Shown here piece by piece: positions 7,456 through 14,843 of a DNA stretch of 16,948 nucleotides; the first letter of the stretch is position 1, and each line of letters begins with the position of its first letter. The stretch is from Candidatus Parcubacteria bacterium (GTDB taxonomy: Bacteria; Patescibacteriota; Minisyncoccia; Phycocordibacterales; SBAW01). A program made the position numbers and the translations under genes. The DNA lies in contig JAIFWM010000014.1 in assembly GCA_019661855.1 (NCBI GenBank), positions 1-16,948 of the forward strand, given 5' to 3'. The notes beneath the pieces are model-generated. The model ran no database searches and had not been told where the DNA came from. It was given only the letters and a program-made list of their open reading frames with translations.

Positions 7456-8774
7456 TATTTGCCGGGCGCACCGACATAGATCACTTTAACCCAATCTTGC
7501 TTAGGTATATAGCGCCAAGGATCAATAACTACCGAGCCCTTAGGGAACTGGTAGCGAGTAAACTGAGGATGTTTCGTGCCAATAAAAAAGAGTGTTGGCT
7601 GCTTCCACTCAGGTAGGTCTCCATCAAGCTGGGGGTCATACATCTCTACCTCATGGCCGTACTCTTCAAGAATATTTTTAAGCAATATCGAGGGGCTTCC
7701 GGTGACAATATTCGTTTCGGGTTTAAATGCTTTACCTAAAATTACTTTAGGCATGTCTTTATACTCAAGCATAAGTTTAGCGAGCCACTCGGTCTGCTTT
7801 TCGCGCGCGGTCATCAAAGACTCAAAAAAGTCATATGAAAGGTCGAGTTTCTGTGCGAGCCACGACATAGCAATATTGTCGCGTGGATGGCAGCCGCCGC
7901 CATCGCCCATACCTGCGCCCAAGTATTTAGGCGAGACAAGGCGTTCAGTCGCGAGCTTCATTGCATCGGTAATAGCATCAACGTCCATCGTGCCGCCGAG
8001 TTTGTGGCAAATCTCCATCATCACGTTTGCGTACACTATTTTCATACCAATAAACGTGTTGTACGCGACCTTAATCAACTCTGCATTTTCAACCGTCGTG
8101 CGATAAAACGGGCGGTCATGGATTGTTTTATAAAACTGCTCCATTGTTTTTGCAGCTTGATTGTCCACCACCCCAAAGAGCACAAATTCCGTATTAAGAA
8201 AGTCGCGCATCGTCGTACCCATCGCAATAAAGAAGGGGTTGTAGCACAGCTTCACGTATTTGTTTGAGTAGGGGAGAATATATTTTTTTATCGTGCCAGG
8301 AAGCACGGTCGAGATAATAACGACAATGCGATCCTCACCGAGTTCACCGATAGCCTCGGCAACCTCTTTAAAACTTTTAGCCAAATATTCGTAGTTAAAG
8401 TCTACTCGCTCGCGAGGAATGCGGGTGGTGCCTTCATACTTTTCCTCATGTGGAGTCTGTACCGCAATGAAAATAATTTCTGCATGACGCACCACGTCGT
8501 GTACCGAACCAAATTTGAGTTTGCTTTGACGAAGCAATGGTTCAATAGGCGAGATACCGTTAGGTCCCGTTTCGCGGTAGTTAATAGTGCGCTTCTGCAT
8601 GCGGGCCGCTTGGATATCGTAGCCCATCACGTCGTGACCCTTCATATCCATTGCGAGTGCGCAGGGGAGTCCGAGTTTGCCCATGCCGATAAATCCAACA
8701 CGCATATGATCAGTTTTGCCAATGCTCTTGGTCGCCGATCGTGTCGCCGGTTTAGATTTGCGCGCGTCTGCCAT
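7455..8774 (-). CDS. UDP-glucose/GDP-mannose dehydrogenase family protein, atypical
   Basis: A 439-residue NAD-dependent dehydrogenase expected to oxidise C6 of a nucleotide sugar to the uronic acid. Numbering from MADARKSK: the Rossmann GFIGMGKLGLP has G30, G32 and G35. The catalytic cysteine is C295 in GMGDGGGCHPRD, with D299 retained. ENAELIKVAYN supplies K235 and N239, and IISTVLPGT supplies the conserved Thr. The segment that is normally 'NPEFLREG' is instead NPFFIAMG (179-186), so both glutamates corresponding to E141 and E145 of streptococcal UDP-glucose dehydrogenase are missing. The start at 8774 is preferred to the upstream ATG at 8846 because 8846 would remove most of the divergent promoter region. 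M24 (MRVGFIG) is a shorter alternative that fits the fold boundary. First gene of the minus-strand set. Confidence 0.82.
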   Translation of the reverse strand: MADARKSKPATRSATKSIGKTDHMRVGFIGMGKLGLPCALAMDMKGHDVMGYDIQAARMQKRTINYRETGPNGISPIEPLLRQSKLKFGSVHDVVRHAEIIFIAVQTPHEEKYEGTTRIPRERVDFNYEYLAKSFKEVAEAIGELGEDRIVVIISTVLPGTIKKYILPYSNKYVKLCYNPFFIAMGTTMRDFLNTEFVLFGVVDNQAAKTMEQFYKTIHDRPFYRTTVENAELIKVAYNTFIGMKIVYANVMMEICHKLGGTMDVDAITDAMKLATERLVSPKYLGAGMGDGGGCHPRDNIAMSWLAQKLDLSYDFFESLMTAREKQTEWLAKLMLEYKDMPKVILGKAFKPETNIVTGSPSILLKNILEEYGHEVEMYDPQLDGDLPEWKQPTLFFIGTKHPQFTRYQFPKGSVVIDPWRYIPKQDWVKVIYVGAPGK

Positions 8775-8787
8775 AAAATCGCTGATT

Positions 8788-8793
8788 ATTGTA
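8788..8793 (-). promoter_or_regulatory. -10 candidate (TACAAT) for the dehydrogenase set
   Basis: TACAAT on the minus strand lies 13 bases before the ATG at 8774, predicting a leader of only a few bases. No good -35 box is visible at 16-18 bases, so this is weak. Confidence 0.25.
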
Positions 8794-8849
8794 ACCCCTG
8801 TGCGTCCCAAAAGTAACTTGACCATAGGGCAAAAAATGTATTGCATTGC

Positions 8850-8878
8850 TTGCGGTTCATTCCAAGGCAGGTTTTAAT
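8850..8878 (+). promoter_or_regulatory. Promoter candidate for the GT4 at 8887, near-leaderless
   Basis: TTGCGG (8850-8855), a 17-base spacer and TTTAAT (8873-8878). Transcription would begin about 8885-8887, essentially at the ATG, so the message would be leaderless or nearly so. Confidence 0.35.
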
Positions 8879-8886
8879 ACATTCAC

Positions 8887-9957
8887 ATGAAGGTTTTACA
8901 CCTCTTTAGCGGTGTGCGTGGGCCGCTTATCAAGACCGTCGCCGAAGGCAAAGACCCGGGCGGAGGCCTCTGGGGTCTCAACGGTCTTCGTCGTGCCGGA
9001 GTACAGGCAGACATAGCCGAGCTTGAGGAATGGTTTCCTAAGCCCAATGTTGCCAACTTTTGGCGCTTTCAAGTCTTTGGCGTCTACGGCGCTCACTTGC
9101 CGTTCCTTCCGCGTTTTTTCAAATACGACTTTATCTATACCGCTGGCGCGTTCACCAGTCAGTTTGTCTTTACGGTGCTCAAAACTATCTTTAGATTCAA
9201 ACGCCCAATCTGGGTGATGCAAGACTTTAGTATCATCGGGCTCCTTGGCAAGGAGGAGACGCTGCGGCAAAAAATATTTGCGTGGACGACCGCGCGCACA
9301 GGCGGCATTGTTACTACCGGTAAAAAGGAGATTGAATGGCTACTCAAACGTTTTCCCAACCTTCAAGGTCGCATAGAGTTTATCCCGTTTGGCACCGACA
9401 CCACCTTTTTCTCCCCGCAATTAGTCGCTGAAGAAAATTTAATTATTTCAGTCGGCATCGACCCCGACCGCGACTGGTCAACATTTTTCAAAGCATGCGA
9501 GGGTTTAGATGCTCGCGTGGTGCTCATCGGCAGTGCGCGAAGATTAAAGTCGTTTAATTTGCCACCGCATGTTGAGATGATGCAAACCATCCCCGCCGTA
9601 GACATCCGCGACATGTACGCGCGCGCTAAACTCGTCGTTATTCCGCTCGATACTTCAAGTGGCGTTAACGATGCGATGGGTTGCTCAACTTTGTTTGAGG
9701 CAATGAGCATGGGCAAAGCTATCGTCGCTAGCCGCACACATGTGATGGAGTCCTATATAGACAGTCACAACGGCATCTTAGTTGATCAAAAAAATGTTGA
9801 ACAAATGCGCGCGGCGATCAAAGATCTGCTTGGTAATCCCGAGAAGCGCAAAGTAATGGGCGAAAAAGCACGAGCCTTTGCTACTGCACATCTAGATTTA
9901 TATAAAAACGCAGAAAAGCTTAAAGGCTTTTTAGAAAGATTGAGTCCTCGTACATAA
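8887..9957 (+). CDS. Glycosyltransferase family 4
   Basis: A 356-residue GT-B enzyme. The N-terminus has MKVLHLFSGVRGPL and a glycine-rich DPGGGLWGLNGLRRAG loop (24-38), common where the acceptor domain binds. The donor domain begins ENLIISVGIDPDRDW (184-197). The signature region reads MGCSTLFEAMSMGKAIVAS with E271, but the first glutamate of E-x7-E is replaced by the loop SSGVNDAMG, so it belongs to a divergent GT4 or GT1-like branch. It has no overlapping partner on its own strand and lies between two minus-strand sets. Its last 38 bases overlap the end of the FkbM gene on the other strand. Likely a glycan-building transferase; donor unknown. Confidence 0.83.
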   Translation: MKVLHLFSGVRGPLIKTVAEGKDPGGGLWGLNGLRRAGVQADIAELEEWFPKPNVANFWRFQVFGVYGAHLPFLPRFFKYDFIYTAGAFTSQFVFTVLKTIFRFKRPIWVMQDFSIIGLLGKEETLRQKIFAWTTARTGGIVTTGKKEIEWLLKRFPNLQGRIEFIPFGTDTTFFSPQLVAEENLIISVGIDPDRDWSTFFKACEGLDARVVLIGSARRLKSFNLPPHVEMMQTIPAVDIRDMYARAKLVVIPLDTSSGVNDAMGCSTLFEAMSMGKAIVASRTHVMESYIDSHNGILVDQKNVEQMRAAIKDLLGNPEKRKVMGEKARAFATAHLDLYKNAEKLKGFLERLSPRT

Positions 9958-10612
9958 TCTCCCCCCGCTCATTAAAGTGTGCTTCGGCGCGGCCGTGGTA
10001 GCTAAATCCGTTTACACGCATGAGTTCGTGTACATCAGCAAAAAGTGGCTGCCCTTCATACAACGGCACAAACGATGTTTCAACAAGCACGATGCTCGCA
10101 TGCGAAAGTATCTTAGGCGCCCCGCGCAACACATGATCCTCAAATCCTTGTACATCAATCTTTAGCATCAAAGGCGTCTTCAGTTCTGTACCTGCAAACA
10201 CGTCATCAAGTCGCTCAACTTTTACTTTCACTTCTTTGCTTCCGGCACTCTTGGGGTACAGCTTTTTGTGCAATGCCGACATCTGGAGCAAAGATGAGCT
10301 CGGATGAAACGAGCTTTCATGCATCGATACTTCGCCTCGCTCATCACCGAGCGCCACATTCCATGCTTTAAAGTTTGCATCTCCCTGCATCGACTCTTCG
10401 AGCGTTTTAAAGCAATCAGGGAGTGGCTCAAACGAATGTATAAACACGTTGGGAAACTTAGTTCTAAATTCGCTAGCAAACGCACCGGTGTTAGCGCCAA
10501 TGTCTAAAAGGGTTACGATTTTGCGCGGCCTAACAGTAGTTTCCCAAAACGAGCGATACCGCACCAAGTCAATACCAAAATTTCGCAATATTTTTTTAAT
10601 TTCCATCAACAT
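9920..10612 (-). CDS. FkbM family methyltransferase
   Basis: A 230-residue SAM-dependent methyltransferase of the FkbM family, which typically O-methylates sugars or other hydroxyl groups. Visible motifs are LLDIGANTGAF (35-45, SAM loop), HSFEPLPDCF (acidic residue after the second strand), WNVALGDERGE, and LMLKIDVQGFEDHVLRGA, the hallmark K-I-D-V-x-G-x-E segment. It follows the GT2 at 10614-11468 with a single base between TAG and ATG, so the two are almost certainly co-expressed. The start at 10612 is used; a second ATG at 10606 is equally possible. Its 3' end overlaps the convergent GT4 by 38 bases. Likely role: methyl capping or decoration of the glycan. Confidence 0.88.
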   Translation of the reverse strand: MLMEIKKILRNFGIDLVRYRSFWETTVRPRKIVTLLDIGANTGAFASEFRTKFPNVFIHSFEPLPDCFKTLEESMQGDANFKAWNVALGDERGEVSMHESSFHPSSSLLQMSALHKKLYPKSAGSKEVKVKVERLDDVFAGTELKTPLMLKIDVQGFEDHVLRGAPKILSHASIVLVETSFVPLYEGQPLFADVHELMRVNGFSYHGRAEAHFNERGEIMYEDSIFLKSL

Positions 10613-10613
10613 A

Positions 10614-11468
10614 CTAGATCAAATATTTGTCGTACCCCACAAAGTCTGGATATTCGCGGTTACTACTCAGTAAGTATAACGGTAAGCGAAACGACCAATT
10701 ATTTTTAAAGGTCAATGCTGTCTGCATCACGAAGTCCCGTCCCGAGCCGCGCCCCGAAGGCACTCCAAATGTGCGTGCGTTACGTGCGCGTACGTTAATC
10801 CCGGCATCAATCACCTTGCGATCAAACATCACGCTCGGGTCTGCCCCTGGGTAGTCGTGCCGCTTACCCCAAAAGAGGTTCCTAGTGTAAGGAAACCATT
10901 TAATACTAAATGGAATAAACCGATGAAAGGGAAGGTGCATCAGCAATCCATAACATTCTTGCACCAGCCGGTTAATAGTTTCTGGTCGCACGACAAAGCT
11001 TTCTTCCCCTTTTTCTTGAATGATCTGTTCTACATTTAGTTTTTTACCAATCGTTTTGTCACCAACCGGCATCCAAAACACGGTGACCATCGTTGCTTGG
11101 TATTTTTGTGCGAGGTCATATTCCACCTCAATCCGGTTAAGGAGCGATGCGTCATCAGCATCTTGGGTCGTGATCCACTCACCTTTAGCGAGTCTAAATC
11201 CATAGGCTCGTGCTGCCCATCCGGCATTTATGTCATAGCCGCGCCAGTTGGTGCGTGCAGGAACTTTTGGGTTTTCGTAGTAGGAAACCCGCGAGTCTTG
11301 TGCGGCAATAGCTTTCACTACACCGGGAGTGCCATCGGTTGATCCATCGTCTACTACGATGATCTCGAGGTTGGGGTACGTTTGTTTTTGGATAGATTCT
11401 ATCGCTCGCCTTATGCGCTTTTCCTCGTTATAGACAGGGATCACGACTGAAATTAAGGGTTTTGACAT
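10614..11468 (-). CDS. Glycosyltransferase family 2
   Basis: A 284-residue GT-A transferase with textbook motifs: LISVVIPVYNEEKRIRRAI, LEIIVVDDGSTDGTP (nucleotide-binding acidic pair), and ITTQDADDASL, the intact DxD-type metal site. The second half (RHDYPGADPSVMFDRKV and further) is the variable acceptor domain. The ATG at 11468 (MSKPLISV) is preferred to an in-frame GTG at 11483, because a -10-like TATAAA at 11486-11491 would place the transcript start near 11479, between the two. It is directly followed by the FkbM methyltransferase. Sugar unknown. Confidence 0.87.
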   Translation of the reverse strand: MSKPLISVVIPVYNEEKRIRRAIESIQKQTYPNLEIIVVDDGSTDGTPGVVKAIAAQDSRVSYYENPKVPARTNWRGYDINAGWAARAYGFRLAKGEWITTQDADDASLLNRIEVEYDLAQKYQATMVTVFWMPVGDKTIGKKLNVEQIIQEKGEESFVVRPETINRLVQECYGLLMHLPFHRFIPFSIKWFPYTRNLFWGKRHDYPGADPSVMFDRKVIDAGINVRARNARTFGVPSGRGSGRDFVMQTALTFKNNWSFRLPLYLLSSNREYPDFVGYDKYLI

Positions 11469-11485
11469 AAGAATGTTATTCACTT

Positions 11486-11491
11486 TTTATA
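11486..11491 (-). promoter_or_regulatory. -10 candidate (TATAAA) for the GT2-FkbM pair
   Basis: TATAAA on the minus strand, 17 bases before the ATG at 11468, predicts a leader of roughly ten bases. I found no convincing -35 box. Confidence 0.3.
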
Positions 11492-11522
11492 CACAGGGTT
11501 TTCCACTTGCGCCTTTTTTACC

Positions 11523-11538
11523 ATAGTTTTAAAACTAT
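11523..11538. promoter_or_regulatory. Perfect 16-bp palindrome between divergent genes
   Basis: ATAGTTTTAAAACTAT is fully self-complementary and lies between the minus-strand GT2 and the plus-strand secreted protein. It abuts the block AGCACTTATTA (11539-11549) shared with the second secreted gene. It could be an operator, although AT-rich palindromes also arise by chance. Confidence 0.4.
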
Positions 11539-11549
11539 AGCACTTATTA
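11539..11549 (+). promoter_or_regulatory. Leader block shared by both secreted-protein genes (copy 1)
   Basis: AGCACTTATTA occurs 17 bases before the ATG of paralog A and again 16 bases before the ATG of paralog B (12740-12750). The preceding hexamers also match (TATAGC here, TAAAGC in copy 2). This suggests a common promoter or 5' leader copied with the gene. Confidence 0.45.
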
Positions 11550-11566
11550 ACTAACTCTTTTTTATT

Positions 11567-12637
11567 ATGAAAAAGTTAGCCGCAGGTTCGTTGGTTGTGG
11601 CAGGTTCGATTTTATTAGGTCCTTTAGTAGCGTTTGCAGTAAGTTTTTTCTATGTCGACAGTTCGGGTAATGTGGGTATAGGCAATACGTCCCCTGAACA
11701 CGCACTCGATGTATCTGGTTCGATATATAGCCGAATGGTGACAGCAAGTTCTTCAGCGATTAATTGGGATCTGGGTAATGTGCAAACACTCGAGCTTACT
11801 AGTAGCCCCACACTCGGTTTCTCAAATGCAGAAGCGGGGGGTGAATATACTCTTATTCTCAAGCAAGACAGTACAGGAGGCAGAACCGTTACATGGCCAG
11901 GAACTGTGATTTGGTCAGGTGGGGAACCAACTCTTACACCCGATGAAGATGCTGTGGATCTCTTTAGATTTGTATATGACGGTAGTAATTACCTGGGCAG
12001 TTATAATCTCAATTACTCTACTGTTTCTGCGGTAGCCTTCGACTATGCAACCGGTACTGTGGATGTATCCGGATCAGCTACTTCGGTAAATTGGAATCAC
12101 ACCGTCTCTGGCTCTAAGAGAGCTCTTGTTGTGTTTGTTTACAACGATGATGATACTGACAAGGTAACGAGTGTTACATACAATGGCGTATCAATGACAC
12201 GAGTTGATGCCGAAAGTAGTTCTGGCAAACAAACGGTCTATGCATATCTGCTCATGAATCCAGCAGTAGGTACACATAGTGTGGTGGTTTCAGCTTCGTC
12301 AGGTTCGAATCAGCTTGGTGGTGTTTCACTTTCTTACACAGGTGTAAAACAGACAGGTCAACCTGATTCATTTGCGACTAATCAAGCTGGAGTAGGTGGA
12401 GGTACTTTCACTCTATCCACAACAGTGGGTGATGCAGATAGTTGGGTAATTGGTGCAGAACGTAATGATAGTGATGTGCCAAATACTACAGGTGGTGCAA
12501 CTAATCGTGCTGGAGTCAACACGATGAAGGCTGCTGACAAAGGTCCAGTAAGCGCAGGTTCTCAGTCAGTCGCATGGACCGCCTCCAATGGGGCAATATA
12601 TACAGGAGTGGTAATTTCTCTTTCACCTGATAATTAA
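11567..12637 (+). CDS. Secreted beta-rich surface protein with tail-fibre-like motif (paralog A)
   Basis: A 356-residue protein with a Sec signal peptide: KK at 2-3, a hydrophobic core, and likely cleavage after AFA (22-24). Next comes VDSSGNVGIGNTSPEHALDV (30-49), the GNVGIGTTxPxxxLDVxG motif common in phage tail-fibre-like and bacterial surface proteins. The first domain (about 60-150) has INWDLGNVQTLEL, GGEYTLILKQD, TVTWPG and FVYDGSNYLGSYNLNY, a pattern also seen in viral structural proteins. The second domain (about 155-356) is Ser/Thr/Asn-rich with VTYNGVSMTRV, AYLLMNPAVGTHSVVV and a SLSYTGV strand, likely a beta-sandwich. No catalytic site, sortase motif or C-terminal anchor is visible. 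There is no Shine-Dalgarno site. A strong terminator follows. It may be a glycan-bearing or adhesive surface protein (inference). Confidence 0.8.
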   Translation: MKKLAAGSLVVAGSILLGPLVAFAVSFFYVDSSGNVGIGNTSPEHALDVSGSIYSRMVTASSSAINWDLGNVQTLELTSSPTLGFSNAEAGGEYTLILKQDSTGGRTVTWPGTVIWSGGEPTLTPDEDAVDLFRFVYDGSNYLGSYNLNYSTVSAVAFDYATGTVDVSGSATSVNWNHTVSGSKRALVVFVYNDDDTDKVTSVTYNGVSMTRVDAESSSGKQTVYAYLLMNPAVGTHSVVVSASSGSNQLGGVSLSYTGVKQTGQPDSFATNQAGVGGGTFTLSTTVGDADSWVIGAERNDSDVPNTTGGATNRAGVNTMKAADKGPVSAGSQSVAWTASNGAIYTGVVISLSPDN

Positions 12638-12650
12638 TAGGTAGTAAATT

Positions 12651-12681
12651 AAAAAAACCGGCACCCAGTGCCGGTTTTTTT
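12651..12681. terminator. Strong intrinsic terminator
   Basis: Seven A, CCGGCAC, loop CCA, GTGCCGG, then seven T: a 14-bp stem if the A and T runs pair, and active in either direction. It separates the two secreted-protein genes, so paralog B needs its own promoter. Confidence 0.92.
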
Positions 12682-12730
12682 ATAATGTATCAAGAAAGGC
12701 TCTAATGAAATCAGGGGTTTTTGCATGAGG

Positions 12731-12750
12731 TACAATTAAAGCACTTATTA
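12731..12750 (+). promoter_or_regulatory. -10 candidate and shared leader block for paralog B (copy 2)
   Basis: TACAAT (12731-12736) is followed by the block AGCACTTATTA (12740-12750) that is also found before paralog A. The start of transcription would fall about 12743, giving a leader of about 24 bases without a Shine-Dalgarno site. No clear -35 box is seen. Confidence 0.4.
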
Positions 12751-12766
12751 GTAGCTTTTCATATTT

Positions 12767-13759
12767 ATGAAGGAATCTATTGTAGGGGCAGCAATTCTTT
12801 CGGGTTTTTTATTCCTTCCGGGAGACTTGTCCTATGGCCGTTTTGTAACAGCCTCACCAACTATCAATTGGAACGCGGGCAATGTGCAAACGATCACTCT
12901 CACCAGCGACCAGACACTTACCTTTTCACACGGTAAAGCAGGTGGACAATATACGCTCATTGTTAAACAAGATGGTCTAGGCAGACGCACTATCATCTGG
13001 CCATCTTCAGTGCAGTGGCCTAATGGTACTGCGCCCACGCTTACTCCCACACCCAACGCAAAAGATATCATCAGCTTTGTTAATGATGGCACCAACTACG
13101 CAGGCTCTTTCTCGCTTAACTATCGTAATGCACCTGCAAATACTATTGCGTTTGACTATGCAACAGGCACAGTCGATGTATCAGGTTCGGCAAGTTCAGT
13201 AAGCTGGAACCATACTACGTCAGGTTCCAATCGAGCACTCGTGGTTTTCGTATACAACGACTTATTCAACGATCCTGGGGGTGACAAGGTCACCAGCGTA
13301 ACCTACAACAACACTCCTATGACGAGAGTTGCGGTGCGCAGTAATCCGTTTAAGCAAACGGTCTATGCATATCTGTTAATCAATCCAGCAACAGGCACTC
13401 ATCCAATCCAAGTCACTGCCTCGTCACCTTCTAATCAGTTGGGAGGAATCTCAATGTCATATACAGGTGTTAATCAAACAGATGAGCCCGATTCCTTTAA
13501 TGCAAGTGGTGGGACCGCCGGAAGTACGTTCACCTTGTCGACCACTGTGGTAGCCGAAAATAGTTGGCTCGTAGCTGCAGAGCGCAATGATTCCGATATA
13601 CCAACCGTTGGTTCAGGTATCACAATTCGTAGCACTCGAAACACGATGGAAGGAGTTGATTCGGGTCCACTAGGGAGCGGTCCACGATCCGTGACCTGGA
13701 ATTCCTCTTCGGGGGCAGTCTATACAGGGGTAATACTCTCTCTTTCACCTATACAGTAA
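12767..13759 (+). CDS. Secreted beta-rich surface protein (paralog B)
   Basis: A 330-residue paralog of the preceding gene. The N-terminus is a short hydrophobic leader (MKESIVGAAILSGFLFLPG) with a weaker cleavage site than paralog A. It lacks the GNVGIGNTSP motif and enters the first beta domain directly (INWNAGNVQTITL, GGQYTLIVKQD, FVNDGTNYAGSFSLNY). The second domain matches paralog A closely throughout (IAFDYATGTVDVSGSASSV, VTSVTYNNTPMTRV, QTVYAYLLINPATGTH, ERNDSDIP, GVILSLSP). An identical run of 21 bases occurs at 12230-12250 and 13355-13375, consistent with tandem duplication followed by divergence. A small insertion FNDPGG lies in the NDxxxDKVTSV loop. Its end overlaps the convergent GT4 by 11 bases. 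Function unknown; likely secreted. Confidence 0.78.
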   Translation: MKESIVGAAILSGFLFLPGDLSYGRFVTASPTINWNAGNVQTITLTSDQTLTFSHGKAGGQYTLIVKQDGLGRRTIIWPSSVQWPNGTAPTLTPTPNAKDIISFVNDGTNYAGSFSLNYRNAPANTIAFDYATGTVDVSGSASSVSWNHTTSGSNRALVVFVYNDLFNDPGGDKVTSVTYNNTPMTRVAVRSNPFKQTVYAYLLINPATGTHPIQVTASSPSNQLGGISMSYTGVNQTDEPDSFNASGGTAGSTFTLSTTVVAENSWLVAAERNDSDIPTVGSGITIRSTRNTMEGVDSGPLGSGPRSVTWNSSSGAVYTGVILSLSPIQ

Positions 13760-14843
13760 AGCTGTCCAACAAGGCTCTAAATTCACGCACAAATATTTCG
13801 CGTGTGTGGTGCGTGCGCGCATACTCCCATGCATCATGTGAACGGGAGAGAGTTGGGGTAAGTGTCTGTACTGCTTCTTGTATTGCTTCAACATTCGACT
13901 CAATAAGCACTCCAAAATCTTGAACGGGTACTCCGGTTTCTTTATTGACGATAGGGATGAGTCCTGCGTGCATAGCAAGCACCACGCTCGAAGCAGTTCC
14001 TTCGGAGGCTGAGACAGATATCACCGCGCAGCATTCTTTGGCTATTTCTTTAAACTGTTCACTGTCGGGTTTTACATAGCCCACCGTATGTATATTCGGG
14101 GTTTCGTGTAGCTCTTTTTTATACGCGTCTACAAAATCTTTTTCACCTTCAAACTTTCCACACACCACAAGTTCACGCTCGGGCATGTGCGCAAATGCTT
14201 CAAGTACCAGGTCCAATCCTTTGTGCACTGCGCCTGCACCTCCAAACCATAAAAACTTCTTGCCGTGTGACGTTTCTTCAAAGGTATGACTCGAGCTCAC
14301 GTGGATCATGTCTATTGGTTTACCCAGCGTTGAGTAGGTAGAGGTAGGGAACGGACCACACACACCCGAAATAGTGTCCGCTAACTCTGGATGTGCCCCT
14401 GCAGCTACTCGACGTGGTTGCAGGTGCACTCCTCTGCGTTTAAAAAGATCTTCTATACGCTTTTGTTCACCCTCGTTTTGAAACTTCCAATACGCGCCAG
14501 TAGCAAAGAATATTTTCTTACAACTTGGCGGCAGGAGTGGTGCGAGTCGCCCCATGTTCTGGCCAATATCAAGAAAGTGCGTGTACGATTTTTGAGGAAT
14601 AAATAATGAATTATGAAAGTCTATAACATCTACTTCATACCCTCGCTCCACAAACGCCTCCACCATGTTTAAAACTTCCCAATAGTTTGAGTGCCCATTT
14701 ATTTGGTGTGGAGGTAAAAAGTACGGAGTCGTTGTGTAGGAAAAAAGTACTGCTCCCCGCGCAGTGCCGCGTGGCTTACGTGTCACTACCCGTCCGCGAA
14801 AGCGAAACAGAAGTCGCCTGAAGAGATAAATGAGATGCAACAT
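13749..14843 (-). CDS. Glycosyltransferase family 4
   Basis: A 364-residue GT-B protein. A basic, hydrophobic N-terminus (MLHLIYLFRRLLFRFRGR) may attach it to the membrane. The donor domain begins KKFLWFGGAGAVHKGLDLVL (K208 in the usual phosphate-binding position). Then follow ELVVCGKF, IHTVGYVKP and SVSASEGTASSVVLAMHAGLIPIV, with E281. The second glutamate of the E-x7-E motif is replaced by the LAMHAG segment, so it is a divergent branch. The ATG overlaps the upstream GT2 stop as TAATG, so the two genes form a coupled pair. Donor unknown. Confidence 0.82.
   Translation of the reverse strand: MLHLIYLFRRLLFRFRGRVVTRKPRGTARGAVLFSYTTTPYFLPPHQINGHSNYWEVLNMVEAFVERGYEVDVIDFHNSLFIPQKSYTHFLDIGQNMGRLAPLLPPSCKKIFFATGAYWKFQNEGEQKRIEDLFKRRGVHLQPRRVAAGAHPELADTISGVCGPFPTSTYSTLGKPIDMIHVSSSHTFEETSHGKKFLWFGGAGAVHKGLDLVLEAFAHMPERELVVCGKFEGEKDFVDAYKKELHETPNIHTVGYVKPDSEQFKEIAKECCAVISVSASEGTASSVVLAMHAGLIPIVNKETGVPVQDFGVLIESNVEAIQEAVQTLTPTLSRSHDAWEYARTHHTREIFVREFRALLDSFTV

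Noticed and set aside
7576..8267. Long open frames on the plus strand opposite the dehydrogenase (176 and 126 residues)
   Set aside because: They are antisense shadows of a clearly conserved gene; the translations show no domain, leader or start context.
8775..8846. Upstream start of the dehydrogenase giving 24 more residues
   Set aside because: The extra residues are not family-like and would cover the intergenic promoter region shared with the divergent GT4.
12692..13780. AAGGCTCTAA found after the first terminator and again after the second secreted gene, as possible duplication borders or attachment sites
   Set aside because: The second copy is coding sequence of the GT4 C-terminus; a ten-base match is compatible with chance and no integrase is present.
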